Positions 54,125 to 64,000 of a stretch of 64,000 bases of DNA are shown in pieces; position 1 is the stretch's first letter, and every line of letters starts with the position of its first letter. The position numbers and the translations under genes are program-made. The DNA comes from Heterobilharzia americana. Lineage: Eukaryota; Platyhelminthes; Trematoda; Strigeidida; Schistosomatidae. The stretch is from positions 2,914,001 to 2,978,000 of the forward strand of contig OX104128.1 of NCBI GenBank assembly GCA_944470555.2, given 5' to 3'. The notes below the pieces were generated by a model, which was not told the origin of the DNA, made no database searches, and saw nothing but the letters and a program-made list of their open reading frames with translations.

Positions 54125-56245
54125 ACAGTCAGGGTAGATGCAGGTGAATTCCACTCTATATAAGCTATAGGAGACAATCCAGTAAACACACAGTGGAGCC
54201 AACTCCCATAGCTTTCATGTTGTATTCCGTCTGCAGATGAAAACCCGTAATCCGGTTGACTATATGGGAAGTGTTTACCAACCATAATACGAAGAATGGA
54301 AAGGTAAAACCAGATATAAAAAGCCCAAAACAGAAAGAGTGCACCACAAGGCTCGAATATGAATCAAAACTTATAGAGGCAAAAAACCTGTAGAGCGAAT
54401 TAAAACTCGAAAACTCAACGATTGGGCTGAGATAAAGTGCAGTAAATTCTATCTTTAATTGGAAATTTTCCAATTGACCAATAGCGATTGAGCAGGATAG
54501 CTTTCGATGTGAACCCAACAAAAATCAAATCACTTCACAACAGTACTTCTTGAGGGGAAAGGGCTTTTTTAAAAAGGATGAAGTGAATGCACGTTTTCTT
54601 CATATACTGATTCTTCATAAAAATCAGAACTGTCACGTTTAAATCGGCCTTTTGCATGTACTCTACTAGGCCATTTAACAGCGCTCACTTATCAAGAGCT
54701 TACCGATTACCACTTAAAAGACTGTTGGGTTTTTAATTATGGTGCTATTCACCTTAGCATTACTCTGCCATATTTTCTTGAGCACTGCATATGCAGTTAC
54801 TTTGGAACAAGGACTTGAAAATCCCTCCAAGTATATTCGATATGACACAGGTATTCTAGTTTCGTCTTTATAATTTTAAATTTAGCTGCTTATAATACCT
54901 GGGTACATGCGGTGATATCTCTTTGCATTACATATGGTACACTTACAGGAGGAATACTGTTAGTGCATCTCGTAGTGTATCTTACTGGAAACAAAAGAGC
55001 CCGTCGCACAGTTTGACCTTTTGTACACTGGTAATGATGGTGCACATAGATCTTAGATTTACTTAACGTAATGAAACTTTTTATTTCTTTTTGTGTCATC
55101 TGTGCATTCAAAATATCCGCGTATATCTCTATATCTAGTATCTTAACACCCCCGTTTTATGGAATTATTCTTTTATGTATGCTAGAATCAACTCATTTGT
55201 CTCATCAAGTACAGTAGTTTATTGCTTTTTATTCTACAGTACTTCATAATTTTCAATACCAGATCATAATCATACGAATTAATGAGTCGAAAATGCAACT
55301 TAAAACTCTAGTATTCCCAGAATATCAGTGAATAAACCTTGTAAATCTATATATTCTTTTGATATCTGCCCTGCAACTGGGTGTAAATAAAATAAGCATG
55401 ACAGATGACTGATGGAAATTACATTTGAGGCCGTCGGCAGACCAGCTTTTTTTGTTTATAGGTTACTGCTTATTGATTACTCAGGAATATGCCTATCGTA
55501 CAACAATTTACAGGACTATTATAAGCTGTGTGGTAAACACTTTGATTCAGATGGTCATGTAGGGACCAGCTGTTGATAAGTTTCCGTCCAGCGTGTAGGT
55601 AGGTACTCTGTTCCAGGGGGTGCATAGGGCAGTGTGAGTTTAGTGGTGGCCACGAGAATGTGGAAGAGAAAAAGGTGAGCCAACGACTCAGCAAGTACAC
55701 GTGTTGTACTTACATTGAATAATAAGAGATAACTGATGAATACTAGAGCTTGACAATGAAGAGGTGAGCCAATCTAGAAGTCGAAACTGGAAGGTGAATG
55801 GTTAAGATTTCGAATGCGTTACACTACTCCCCTTCTTTGGAGGCACTGTCCTCAGTACGTGGTTGTACCTGAGTGAGTTAGTGGCTAGGTATGGTTACAG
55901 GATGCTTTACAGTTATACATCACACTCTCGGCTTTTTAACCTGTATATTAGAGATAACACTAATGTCGTTACTCAAAAGTTGCTCACGTTTTGTTAAGAA
56001 GTTAAAATTTATGATTAGAGTTTAACTTACAATATCACAAAGAAATGCCTGGGAGATATGACAAGACCTGAAACAAAGTGAAAAAGGTCTATTTGCATAG
56101 ATTTTCAAGGCACTTTTACTTCATGTTTTGGCAGCTGAATGTTACCGATAGCAGGATACTTATTTTACCTATTTAGCACTGTTCATAGACTACTGCTTGG
56201 TTAACCAATCTTCAGGCTGCCATCTTGAAACCAGGTTTATTCTCC
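54125..56245. other. Unassigned AT-rich DNA
   Basis: A 118-codon minus frame at 54521-54165 lacks domains. A GGAAATTTTCC palindrome lies at about 54460. No exon with paired splice sites or repeat family was recognised. Confidence 0.35.
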
Positions 56246-56249
56246 TCAG

Positions 56250-56640
56250 AAATGTAGCAGTATAGCCCTCCGTCTAAATGGGGAGTCGGACCAGAAAGGA
56301 GTTCAGAGGGCAGCCACTCCTATGATACCTGAGATGGCTAGTCCCACCTATGAAGATCGACTTAAGGGGTTTAACCCCTTCTCTACATCCTATCTCAGAC
56401 AGAGGGGAGACCTAATCATGTTATACAGGATTACAAGAAATGACTTCGGACCTGGTGTATCTTCTCTTTTCTTCCCACTATATCGGAACACCTCAGAGGA
56501 CATAGTAGGAGACTACAAAAGCAGAGAACAAATGTAGTTTCAGCAGAGTACTGGTTCTTGCGACTGGGACCGACTCTCAGAAGAAGTGGTGTCCAAACCA
56601 CTAACTAATTTGTTCAAAACAGGATTGAACAAGTAAAGAG
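56250..56640 (+). mobile_element. CR1-like fragment CR1-e (ORF2 C-terminus)
   Basis: The plus strand encodes YEDRLKGFNPFSTSYLRQRG then DLIMLYRITRNDFGPGVSSL and NTSEDIVGDYKS (56322-56537), the end of a CR1-like ORF2. It is followed by a frameshifted PLTNLFKTGLNK. A second copy, CR1-f, lies inverted at 61.9-62.3 kb. Confidence 0.75.
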
Positions 56641-57417
56641 GTCTTCTAAAAAAGGTTTAATATTGGCTCATAGCCTTCTATCCCCAAAACAACAATTCTG
56701 AATCTGAAATTATCTTTGGAAAATAAACAGAAATAATATCTACAAAAAAAAGCATTTGTACTCAGCTTACCAAAGGCACTTAACTTGTGATGCGACAGTG
56801 GTTTATCCAAGTTAGTTCGCATAAGCTGTTTATATACAACCTTTAGTTCACTCATCTCTGCTCCGTTATTTGACTGTTGGTCTACAAAACACCCACCAGT
56901 TGAACTGTCAGTTTGTTATTTATCCGAATAAGTCTGCTTCTGACAAAGACTACAGTCATAATACTTTGTCAGTTATTGTATTGTGAGTGTTCGAAATCCA
57001 AAGTTTCAGGAAATGTTCTATGTTTTGCAATACTTAACAAACAGATTAGCGGGAAAAGAGACATAGTTATCAATAGAGATGTCATTATTTGTGGTCCTTA
57101 AACTTGTAGTATTCACTATTGATCTGAAATGTACGATCGTGAGAAGTATGAAAATGTGGCATACTTGTACTGAAATTTGAGAATGATCTAAGTGAAAAGT
57201 GTACAAAAAAACTGTCACATGTAGCAATCACTAAAAGGTGATATTTACAAATATTAAAACTGAAAGACTTGACTTTCTTTCAAAAATCAAAGCGTATTGT
57301 ACAGGAATGAGTTATCCCTAATTGTTTTTTATGCAGTTGTCACGTAAATTTAATTTACAGGGAGACAATACAAGTTTTTTACGAGAATGAAAACATTAAT
57401 TATTAAGAAAGAGACTG
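56641..57417. other. Unassigned AT-rich DNA
   Basis: Short open frames only, with no domain or paired splice signals. Confidence 0.4.
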
Positions 57418-57423
57418 AGAGCG

Positions 57424-59157
57424 AAGAAATATATTCCTTTTCAATTAGGTCTTCATCTTGGGCTCTACACTAATATATAGGTTTATAATTTAATCAAATT
57501 ACTAATCATGTGATGATGTTTCGGAAATAATGATGTTAATAATCAAGAGAGCTACTAAAATTGGAAATATAAATATTGATGGAAACAAGAAGGGGAATAG
57601 GTGTACAAAGTAAACCTAGAAGTTGCATCATGTTGATGGCCACGGTAATGAAAGTGGTCGAACAAACTTGTGAAGGTGGATTGCAATCGCCTCTGCTATG
57701 TGAAGTAACCGAGTGCATTATCCATGAGGTAAATTAGTTGGAATCTGATAGATGATTTTGAAGGTTTTCTCGTAACCACTTGATCTCTTGTGTCAACTAA
57801 GTGTGCAAGTATGCAGCTCTTTATAGTTTTAATTTGTCCCTTGTTCAACCATGATGGGTGGTGCCCAGAAATTCGATGATAGAACTGCCTCATTGTACGC
57901 CCAATGCAACTAGCTCCACAGGAGCAGTGGAACTGATAAGTGCACATAGAAGTGACAGAATCAGGCAGTTTGTCTTTGCACCTAGAATCGGGCGGTTGTA
58001 GAAGATGAGACATAATTTAGCGGCTGGGAATGCTTTATGCAAGACACTTTTCATGCATTGTGTGATGATCTCACTGACAATATCACTCTTAAATTGCAGC
58101 TTGAAGAAGATTTGCTTCTTAGGAACTGTTGGCATTGTTTTCTTAACCCTCGTAATATTCATGTGCTTAGTTACAAACTTGTCTGGGTAGCCATTCCTAC
58201 TAAGCAGATCACGGGTGGTGGCGCACTTTTCCTTTGTAGCATCCTCTGAGCAAATAGCTGAGGCACAGTATGCTAAGCATTTCACTAGGTTCCTTCTGTT
58301 TTGGAGGGGTTCAGCACTAAAGAAGTGCATATATTGACCTGTTGATGTTGGCTTTCTATAAACACTTCGCTCCGGGGTTCCATCTGACCTTCTTACCAAC
58401 AGAATATCAAGAAATAAGATACTATCATTTTTCTCCTCTTCCACTGTGAAGTTGATTGCCTGGTGAACACTATTGAACTTATTCAGAACAGCATTCTTAT
58501 CAGTCTCACTTTGAGAACTATAAACGTATCATCCATGTAATGGCAATATAACTCTAAACGGCCAATAGAATCGTTCAGGGACCATTCTCAAGTTTTGCCA
58601 GAAAAAAATCTGCTAATAGTGGGCCAAGGGGTGACCCCATAGCAACACCATCAGATTGCCGGTAGAGTTCATTGTTGAAAAGAAATTTTGCATTCATCGT
58701 ACATATTAGAAGTAGTTTTTCAGTCTGGAGACTGGAATACCTATTTCCATGCCGTACTTCGTGAGTTCATTGCAAATAAAGTCTGCTGTCTCCATTAGAG
58801 GAACGTTAGTAAAAAGAGATGAAACGTCATACGAAATTATTAACTTATTATCTACTTCCAGATCCTTAATCTTTCCAAAAAATTTAAAGGCATCTTTGAG
58901 ACCGTACTTCACAACTTCTTTGTGGAGATGTTTTAAAAGTTGTACTAACCTTTTTGCTGTTGTTAGTCATGTCAAAAACTGGTCGTAGAGGCAGACCGTT
59001 TTTATGCAGTTTTTGTAGAACAGAAAGTCTAAGTGTAACGATTCCATTAGGTTTCAGCACCAACATATGATTGGTAATCTGATTAAATTGTAATACTATG
59101 CATATTAGTGTAGAGCCCAAGATGAAGACCTAGTTGAAAAGGAATATATTCCTTCTT
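57424..59157 (-). mobile_element. Penelope-like element A1 flanked by an inverted copy of its own 5' part
   Basis: The minus strand holds most of a Penelope-like element from the RT N-terminal region to the GIY-YIG endonuclease (about 59130-57690) and its tail. A block of about 110 bp at its 5' side (59157-59050) reappears inverted at the other end (57424-57532). So the left edge reads, on the plus strand, into the same coding start that begins the element on the minus strand. Inverted or tandem partial copies of this type are characteristic of Penelope-like elements. The schistosome member Cercyon is a candidate relative. Confidence 0.85.
57696..59120 (-). pseudogene. Penelope-like RT plus GIY-YIG endonuclease (A1)
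   Basis: In order on the minus strand: KLHKNGLPLRPVFDMTNN (about 59010), motif A as LIISYDVSSLFTNVPL (about 58845), GVAMGSPLGPLLADFFLAKL (about 58650), the catalytic YHYMDDTFIVL (about 58540), FLDILLVRRSDGTPERSVYR (about 58420), DLLSRNGYPDKFVTKHM (about 58220), and the GIY-YIG block YQFHCSCGASCIGRT (about 57940). All core motifs survive, including YMDD. The frame is broken at several points (for example a stop after LENGP), so the product is not functional. Penelope RTs are related to telomerase RT. Confidence 0.88.
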
Positions 59158-60010
59158 TCAATCAGTCTTTTTCTAAATGTCTAAATGGGAATATTCAATA
59201 TATTAATTATTAAGTTTGTTTTACGTGTAACCTTGGATGGTTTGAAGATCCATAAGATAACTTTTATTTATATCTACATATCTTGCAAATGATCAACAAT
59301 TTTTGACAAATAAAACTGAGATAGTAGGCATAAAAAGAATTTCATTGAGTTAAATCTCCCCTTACCTTTATTTTAAGCCAAAATCACAAGACGAATGTTA
59401 TGATATCACAAGAGTAAGAATAACTCTAAACTGTCACGCAAATGTTCCTCTTCTTTGCATTGCAGACAACATCCTATGAGCCTAGAGAAGATATTATTTA
59501 GTTGATATGAATAATCAAATCAATGTATATATCTAGTTTTTTCTCGCACTTAAACCAAGCTTTCGATTTATCTGGTTATTTTTAGACCTTTCATAACAAT
59601 CTATGCTATAATTTCTGCATTCTACTAGGATTAATAATTATGAAGAAGGAATTTTTCGCAAAGGTATGACAAAATCTCCATGCTATTTTTGTACCTAAAA
59701 TTATCTTTCACAGATAAATCATGAGGTGAAAGTGAGATTGTTAGTGTAAGGATTTGTAAAAAAAAGGATATCAAAAGTAGTAGTCTAAATGGACAGTCCT
59801 TTAGGTTTGTTGGGAAGATATGTGATACCAATATGGTACATCAGTTGACTTCCTACAATTAAAAATACTAACTTCAAAGGTGATATTACCATAGAAACTA
59901 TAAATAACTCCTTGTTTAGATGACTGGGAGGAGTATAATCGTTACTGACAGATAGTTAGTTGACTCACATAAGACAACCTCAAATGATACGCACGTTTGA
60001 ACTTAAGTTA
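59158..60010. other. Unassigned AT-rich DNA
   Basis: No exon, domain or known repeat was recognised. Confidence 0.4.
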
Positions 60011-60014
60011 ATCT

Positions 60015-61110
60015 ACTACAAGTCCCGTTGTAACGAAAAAAATGTATCCTCTGCCTTCGGTATATAGATGACAAGTTTTTCAATGTTGAAATCGGAGCAC
60101 ATACATAATTTTTTCACACATGTAAATTCAGTAGTAAACACAACCAAATTCACCTATGAATTAGAAAATAATGTAGGGGAATTAGTGATGTTGGACTGTA
60201 TAATAATATGGAAACAAGATGGAAGTTCAGACACTAATGTCTACGGAAAACCTTCACATTCAAATCGTTATTTAGACTTCAAATCGTCTCACTCTATATC
60301 AGTTAAAGTTGATTCAGTAAAGTGTCTAAGTAAGAAGGGCAAAAAACTTATTAGTAAAACAGAAGATCAAAGACAAAAAACGGATACATTAAATAAACCT
60401 TACTCATCAACAATTACCCTCCCAAACTACTTGACAAGTTCGTTAGGAATCGTAAGAAAAATATTAATAACACAGGCATTAATAGTAGTGGCTACACTGT
60501 GAATAGAGAATTCAAAACCTCCACAATATTACCATACAAACAAGGCACCTGCCGAACACTACGTAGGATTCTCAATGAGGCTGGCTGGGATTACAGTGGC
60601 ATTTAAACCTAAAAAATCACTCTGAAATAATCTTTGTAGGTTATAAGATCTATTGATCCAACTGAACAGAATAACTTACTTTATCAAATCCCTTGAAACG
60701 ATTGTGAGGTCAAATATGTTGGTCATAGTAGTCGTCCACGGTCAATTAGACTATCTAAACACAAAAACCTATCCAGGTCAAAATTGGTGGAGCGTAGTAA
60801 TGTAAGGAATTTAGAAAAAAGCTCAGCCATAGTCATGCATGAGATTACACAACCAAACAATTGGATGGGACAGGGTAATAGGTCCTTAAAATTAATATAG
60901 CAGAGTGGGGGAGAGATTGATTACTGAATCACTGTTTATCGAACCAATACCTACTACACGCAGCAACAGGAATGACTGAGCACCTGTTCCAGATATATGG
61001 AAAACCTTACTGCCCATCTCATAAGGAGACGAGGAAATTAGGACTATATCAAGGATATCTCAAAGTTGTATAGTTATCTTGATATGATGACTATGGACAA
61101 CATAAATTAT
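60015..61110 (+). mobile_element. Penelope-like element fragment B2
   Basis: Same family as B1 at 13.0-13.9 kb. The plus strand encodes a decayed RT motif C region, then HIHNFFTHVNSVVNTTKFTY, GKPSHSNRYLDFKSSHSISV (about 60248) and, after frameshifts, NNLLYQIP then NDCEVKYVGHSSRPRS, a GIY-YIG block (about 60670-60745). It has 144 open codons at 60068-60502; the rest is broken. It retains more of the RT side than B1. Confidence 0.8.
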
Positions 61111-61554
61111 GTTCGAGACGTAATCCAGTAAACAATACTGTTCCTTCATTGTGTGATAAATTAATAAATCAATAGAAAATGTAATTTTAGGATATCAATC
61201 TCAACGGGAAGACTAAGTATTCTGTCGATGTGATTTTTTTATTCTATTACTTAATTACCACTAATAAGGACTGTTGATATTCGAAATAGTGGAGAATATT
61301 TATAGCTCACAGGGATGGTCTTGAGTCAAAAACTTGTGAAAATAAAAGTTACATAATGCTGAAGGATAAGGTAAGTGGATAAACAAAGTGTAAACGAATA
61401 CAGCAAGCACATGAAAGGAGTAGAGAATAAGAAAGAGGTAGGAGAAAAAAACTTAATAATAAAGCTGTTAACTAAGTATTCCTGGACGAAGGAGAGATAA
61501 GATATGTACAAACTTCTTCCAGATACAAAGACTAGGATTATTAGCTCGAATTCC
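61111..61554. other. Unassigned AT-rich DNA
   Basis: Nothing recognised. Confidence 0.4.
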
Positions 61555-61790
61555 ACAGCTTCTGCTATGTGTAAACGAAGAGTTTAAATACCTTTCGAAA
61601 GATGAGATGGTATGCAGTGTATAATCGTGAAAGCAATGTTCTAATCTATCAAATGATCACTATCAACGTGGTGAGATAAAATCGAGCTTCTGATGGATTT
61701 TATCTGTCCCTTTCCCAACCATGAAGGTAGATGCTCAGCAACACGTTTGTTAAGTTGTCTAGTAGTATTATTATCATGAATGTTATTTTA
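61555..61790 (-). mobile_element. Diverged Penelope-like fragment A3
   Basis: The plus-strand text CTGTCCCTTTCCCAACCATG and the following 60 bases parallel A1 at 57.83-57.90 kb (TTGTCCCTTGTTCAACCATG), and the preceding 100 bases parallel the A1 tail. It is short and diverged, and contains no domain motif. Confidence 0.45.
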
Positions 61791-61889
61791 AAACAGTCAT
61801 TACATTAACCAAGAAATCTACATGATTGGTTTAATTTTATATGATTCATATTTGTTGTTTGAAGATAGGAGGCTGGGAACCTATATTAA

Positions 61890-62345
61890 TCCTTTTCCAG
61901 TAGAGTTATGTGCTTGTCCAATTCCCTTTTGAACGAGTCAATTGATGATGCGGAAACCACTTCTTTTGGAGTCGGTTCCAGGCGTTGTTTACTTAACGCA
62001 AGAACCAGTACTCTACGGAGACTATGTTTGCTCATTGCTTTTGTAGTCTCTTACTATGTCCTCTGAGGTGTTCCGACATAGTGGGAAGGAAAAGAGAAGA
62101 TATACCAGGTCCGAAGTCATTTCTTTTAATCCTGTATAACATAATTAGGTCTCCCCTCTGTCTGAGATAGGATGTAGAGAAGGGGTTCAGCCCCCTTAAG
62201 TCGATCTTCATAGGTGAGATCAGCCATCTTAGGTATCATACGAGTGGCTGCCCTGTGAACTCTTTCTAGAAGGTCTGCATCACTTTTCAGACAAGGATTA
62301 ACCACCTGTATAGAGTTTCATAGACCAAACTAAGGATGTGTAAAA
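61890..62345 (-). mobile_element. CR1-like fragment CR1-f (ORF2 C-terminus)
   Basis: The minus strand encodes RMIPKMADLTYEDRLKGAEP, then in shifted frames the DLIMLYRI-type block and VVSASSIDSFKRELDKHITL (about 61940), the usual end of CR1-like ORF2. It is an inverted relative of CR1-e. Frames are interrupted. Confidence 0.72.
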
Positions 62346-62760
62346 GATGGTGAACATGTCACCACTTATTTTCGTAAACGTTCTACGTAATACCCAGAGA
62401 GTCTTATTTAGAGTATTAGATTAAAGCCTAAAGAGGGTATAATTGAAAACAATATTGTTCACTTATATGTCTTGTTCTAATTTACATGATGGGAATTTCT
62501 GACTTTGTCAACACCTAGGATTCTTTAATTCTACATAAACTTATATGCTATCATACAATTTAAAGTATTTTATTCGATATAACTTTGTTCTAACTTTAGA
62601 CTGTATGCAGGTAGTAAATATTTCTGAGATGAAATGACTTCATTTTATTCTGAAATCAAATACTTCTTACTTAAAAAGTCAAGCGAAGAATTTCTTTACA
62701 ACAACTTCTTGTCAGGTTCTACAGTTATAAAATCAATTCTGTTAACATATCTTTAGCCTA
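62346..62760. other. Unassigned AT-rich DNA
   Basis: Nothing recognised. Confidence 0.4.
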
Positions 62761-62764
62761 AACT

Positions 62765-62930
62765 GATGTCTACTAGATGGTCAGCAGTGGAATCCAGAAT
62801 GCCTCTTTCGTCCTATTTGGAACTCATCAGTTGGTTGTGCCTGCATCCCAATGAGTGATGCTGTTCACACTGAGACTCGAAGACAGTAGACATTGCTTCA
62901 GACACCAGTGCTGGACTACTGGAACGAGTA
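62765..62930 (-). mobile_element. Sm-alpha-like SINE copy S1
   Basis: On the minus strand a B-box-like TTCGAGTCTC (about 62875) is followed by ATCACTCATTGGGATGCAGG, then a hammerhead ribozyme core, then CTGGATTCCACTGCTGACCA. The copy S2 at 63.1-63.4 kb has the same order of blocks on the plus strand. Schistosome Sm-alpha repeats are known to combine a tRNA-like polymerase III promoter with a hammerhead ribozyme, and this copy fits that design. The A box is not clear. Confidence 0.78.
62785..62838 (-). ncRNA. Hammerhead ribozyme motif in S1
   Basis: On the minus strand: CTGATGAG (62830-62823), a stem-loop GTTC-CAAATA-GGAC that closes with one G-U wobble, then GAAA (62809-62806), then CATT and CTGGATT. 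The conserved core (CUGAUGA, GAAA) is intact. The cleavage triplet would be AUU, which obeys the NUH rule but is weaker than the GUC usual in this family. Helix I (AACCAA against CTGGAT) has two mismatches of six, so cleavage activity is possible but probably reduced. Confidence 0.75.
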
Positions 62931-63121
62931 TCAGTGATGGTTTCATACTTGCGATCTGTTGTTACTATACTGCGTCGAATCGCTCAGTCTGTGTTGACAG
63001 AAGGGCCCCTATGCAGAGGCCTCAATACTACTTGATCACTGATTATATTGATGTCTGTTTGGTGGCTAGCAGTCGAATGAATTCTAGAATGAGTACGGAA
63101 TTATAATTACAAGTAGATTGG

Positions 63122-63385
63122 ACCGAATTGATCAGTCTCTGTGAGCATATGGGCTCCTGTGCGGATACCTCGATATTGACTGTGTCCTTAACTATATAGA
63201 AAATGATGGAGAGTGGCTCAGTGGTGTAGTGGAAAACGCTGTGGCGTTTAAAGTAGTCGCTCCCGAGTCCGAAACCCGGTGGGGACAATATCACTCGGCA
63301 ATGGGAGGCAGGTACATCCAGTTGACAAGTGCCAAACAGGACGGAATGTGTATCATGGACTCCACTGCTAGCCACTATCCGTCAT
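63122..63385 (+). mobile_element. Sm-alpha-like SINE copy S2 with tRNA-like head
   Basis: The tRNA-like head is at about 63204-63287, with an A-box-like GTGGCTCAGTGG and a B-box-like GAGTCCGAAACCC. Next come CACTCGGCAATGGGAGGCAG and a decayed hammerhead: ATCCAG, then TTGACAAG for CTGATGAG and GGAA for GAAA (63315-63346). It ends TCCACTGCTAGCCACTATCC. ATTACAAGTAGATTG occurs on both sides (about 63107-63121 and 63386-63400), which may be a target duplication or part of a larger tandem repeat. Confidence 0.72.
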
Positions 63386-63400
63386 TACAAGTAGATTGTT

Positions 63401-64000
63401 TAATTCTGTGGATGGTAATGTAACTAGCTGTTACAGTATGGAAAAAGCTAAGGTTATTGTAAATATATCTTAGTTGTTGTATTTCATAGATGTTTTTAAC
63501 TTTGCAATATACCTTCTGCATTCTTACCTGTTTTTCTATTTACGGAGGAACTGAGCGATCAATAAGGGTGGAATTTGAAGGTTGTTATTCAAGCGTCCAT
63601 ATTTATATGTAACTCAGGTTATATCAAGTGGTCACTGTAGGGTGGTAACAAGGTTATAAGACTTAAATATGTATGTTAATTGAAGTGATAAGTTGAGTAT
63701 AAACTTTTCCATCTGATTGGCTATCAGACATAGAGAGTATACACGCCACCGAGGAGGAAAATTAAAAATGTAGTTCAAAGTGGCACATTGTGCCAACTGA
63801 TTGATTAGTACAAAGAATGATGACAGAAATGGAGTGGATATGTCATCATAAGATGGCTAAAATCTGAAACGGTTAAGACGATAAGAGTAGTAATAATGTG
63901 AAAAAGAAATTTTTATACAGTAGTTTTAAAGGTTTATTATAAGAAGGCAGTAGGAAAGTCTGGTTAGAAATAATATTAAAAATAATGATACTTTTGTCTT
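63401..64000. other. Unassigned AT-rich DNA
   Basis: No exon, domain or repeat family was recognised up to the window end. Confidence 0.4.

Noticed and set aside
54165..54521. 118-codon minus-strand frame that looks membrane-like
   Set aside because: Hydrophobicity comes from AT-rich codons. No start context, family or splice signals.
57424..57480. Hammerhead ribozyme in the Penelope end repeats
   Set aside because: Penelope-like elements can carry hammerheads, but here the best alignment lacks CTGATGA and stem II does not pair.
1..64000. CRISPR arrays, operons, ribosome binding sites and other bacterial features
   Set aside because: The window is clearly eukaryotic, with split genes and metazoan-type retroelements. 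No regularly spaced short direct repeats were seen.

Overview
The window looks like AT-rich, intron- and transposon-dominated DNA from a schistosome or closely related blood fluke. The evidence is the mix of repeat families: two RTE-type non-LTR retrotransposon families, CR1-like non-LTR elements whose ORF1 carries a PHD finger, Penelope-like elements (reverse transcriptase plus GIY-YIG endonuclease), a Gypsy-type LTR element with 342-bp LTRs, and tRNA-derived SINEs. One of the SINEs carries the hammerhead ribozyme core typical of the schistosome Sm-alpha repeat family. A 34-nt micro-intron in a host gene fits the same group. Nothing bacterial or viral was recognised. The species was not determined.

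Layout. 1-1.6 kb: no firm gene. 1.6-7.3 kb: tRNA-like SINE head, CA microsatellite, a long RTE copy (R1), a folded-back Penelope fragment and a 5'-truncated RTE copy (R2) with an 11-bp target-site duplication. 8.3-12.5 kb: pieces of a second RTE family (C1-C3, C6). 13.0-13.9 kb: a second Penelope family (B1). 14.4-19.8 kb: minus-strand exons of a host gene (five exons, consistent splice phases), with a cluster of six palindromic repeats and two more RTE-2 3' ends in its introns. 21.0-26.5 kb: a long CR1-like element split by an antisense CR1-like insertion. 26.5-32.7 kb: a minus-strand CR1-like element split by a long RTE copy (R3, 8-bp target duplication). 33.8-37.5 kb: RTE copy R4, itself carrying a 460-bp insert. 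37.9-38.4 kb: two further putative host exons. 38.8-41.1 kb: RTE copies R5 (internally deleted, almost identical to R3) and R6 (12-bp target duplication). 41.8-42.4 and 49.2-49.8 kb: two inverted copies of an unidentified 550-bp repeat. 43.0-47.9 kb: a two-ORF non-LTR element (D). 48.2-49.2 kb: CR1 fragment. 50.8-53.5 kb: LTR element with both LTRs. 56.2-62.3 kb: CR1 fragments and Penelope elements (A1, A3, B2). 62.8-63.4 kb: two SINEs, one with a hammerhead core.

The only cellular genes I can support are split exons on the minus strand. Their product was not recognised, although the joined exons are helix-rich in a way that resembles HEAT/ARM-repeat proteins. Almost all retroelement ORFs are broken by stops and frameshifts, so they are annotated as mobile elements or pseudogenes. 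Nested insertions and target-site duplications give a partial order of events. Boundaries without a target-site duplication or LTR are approximate, by about 10-50 bp or more.
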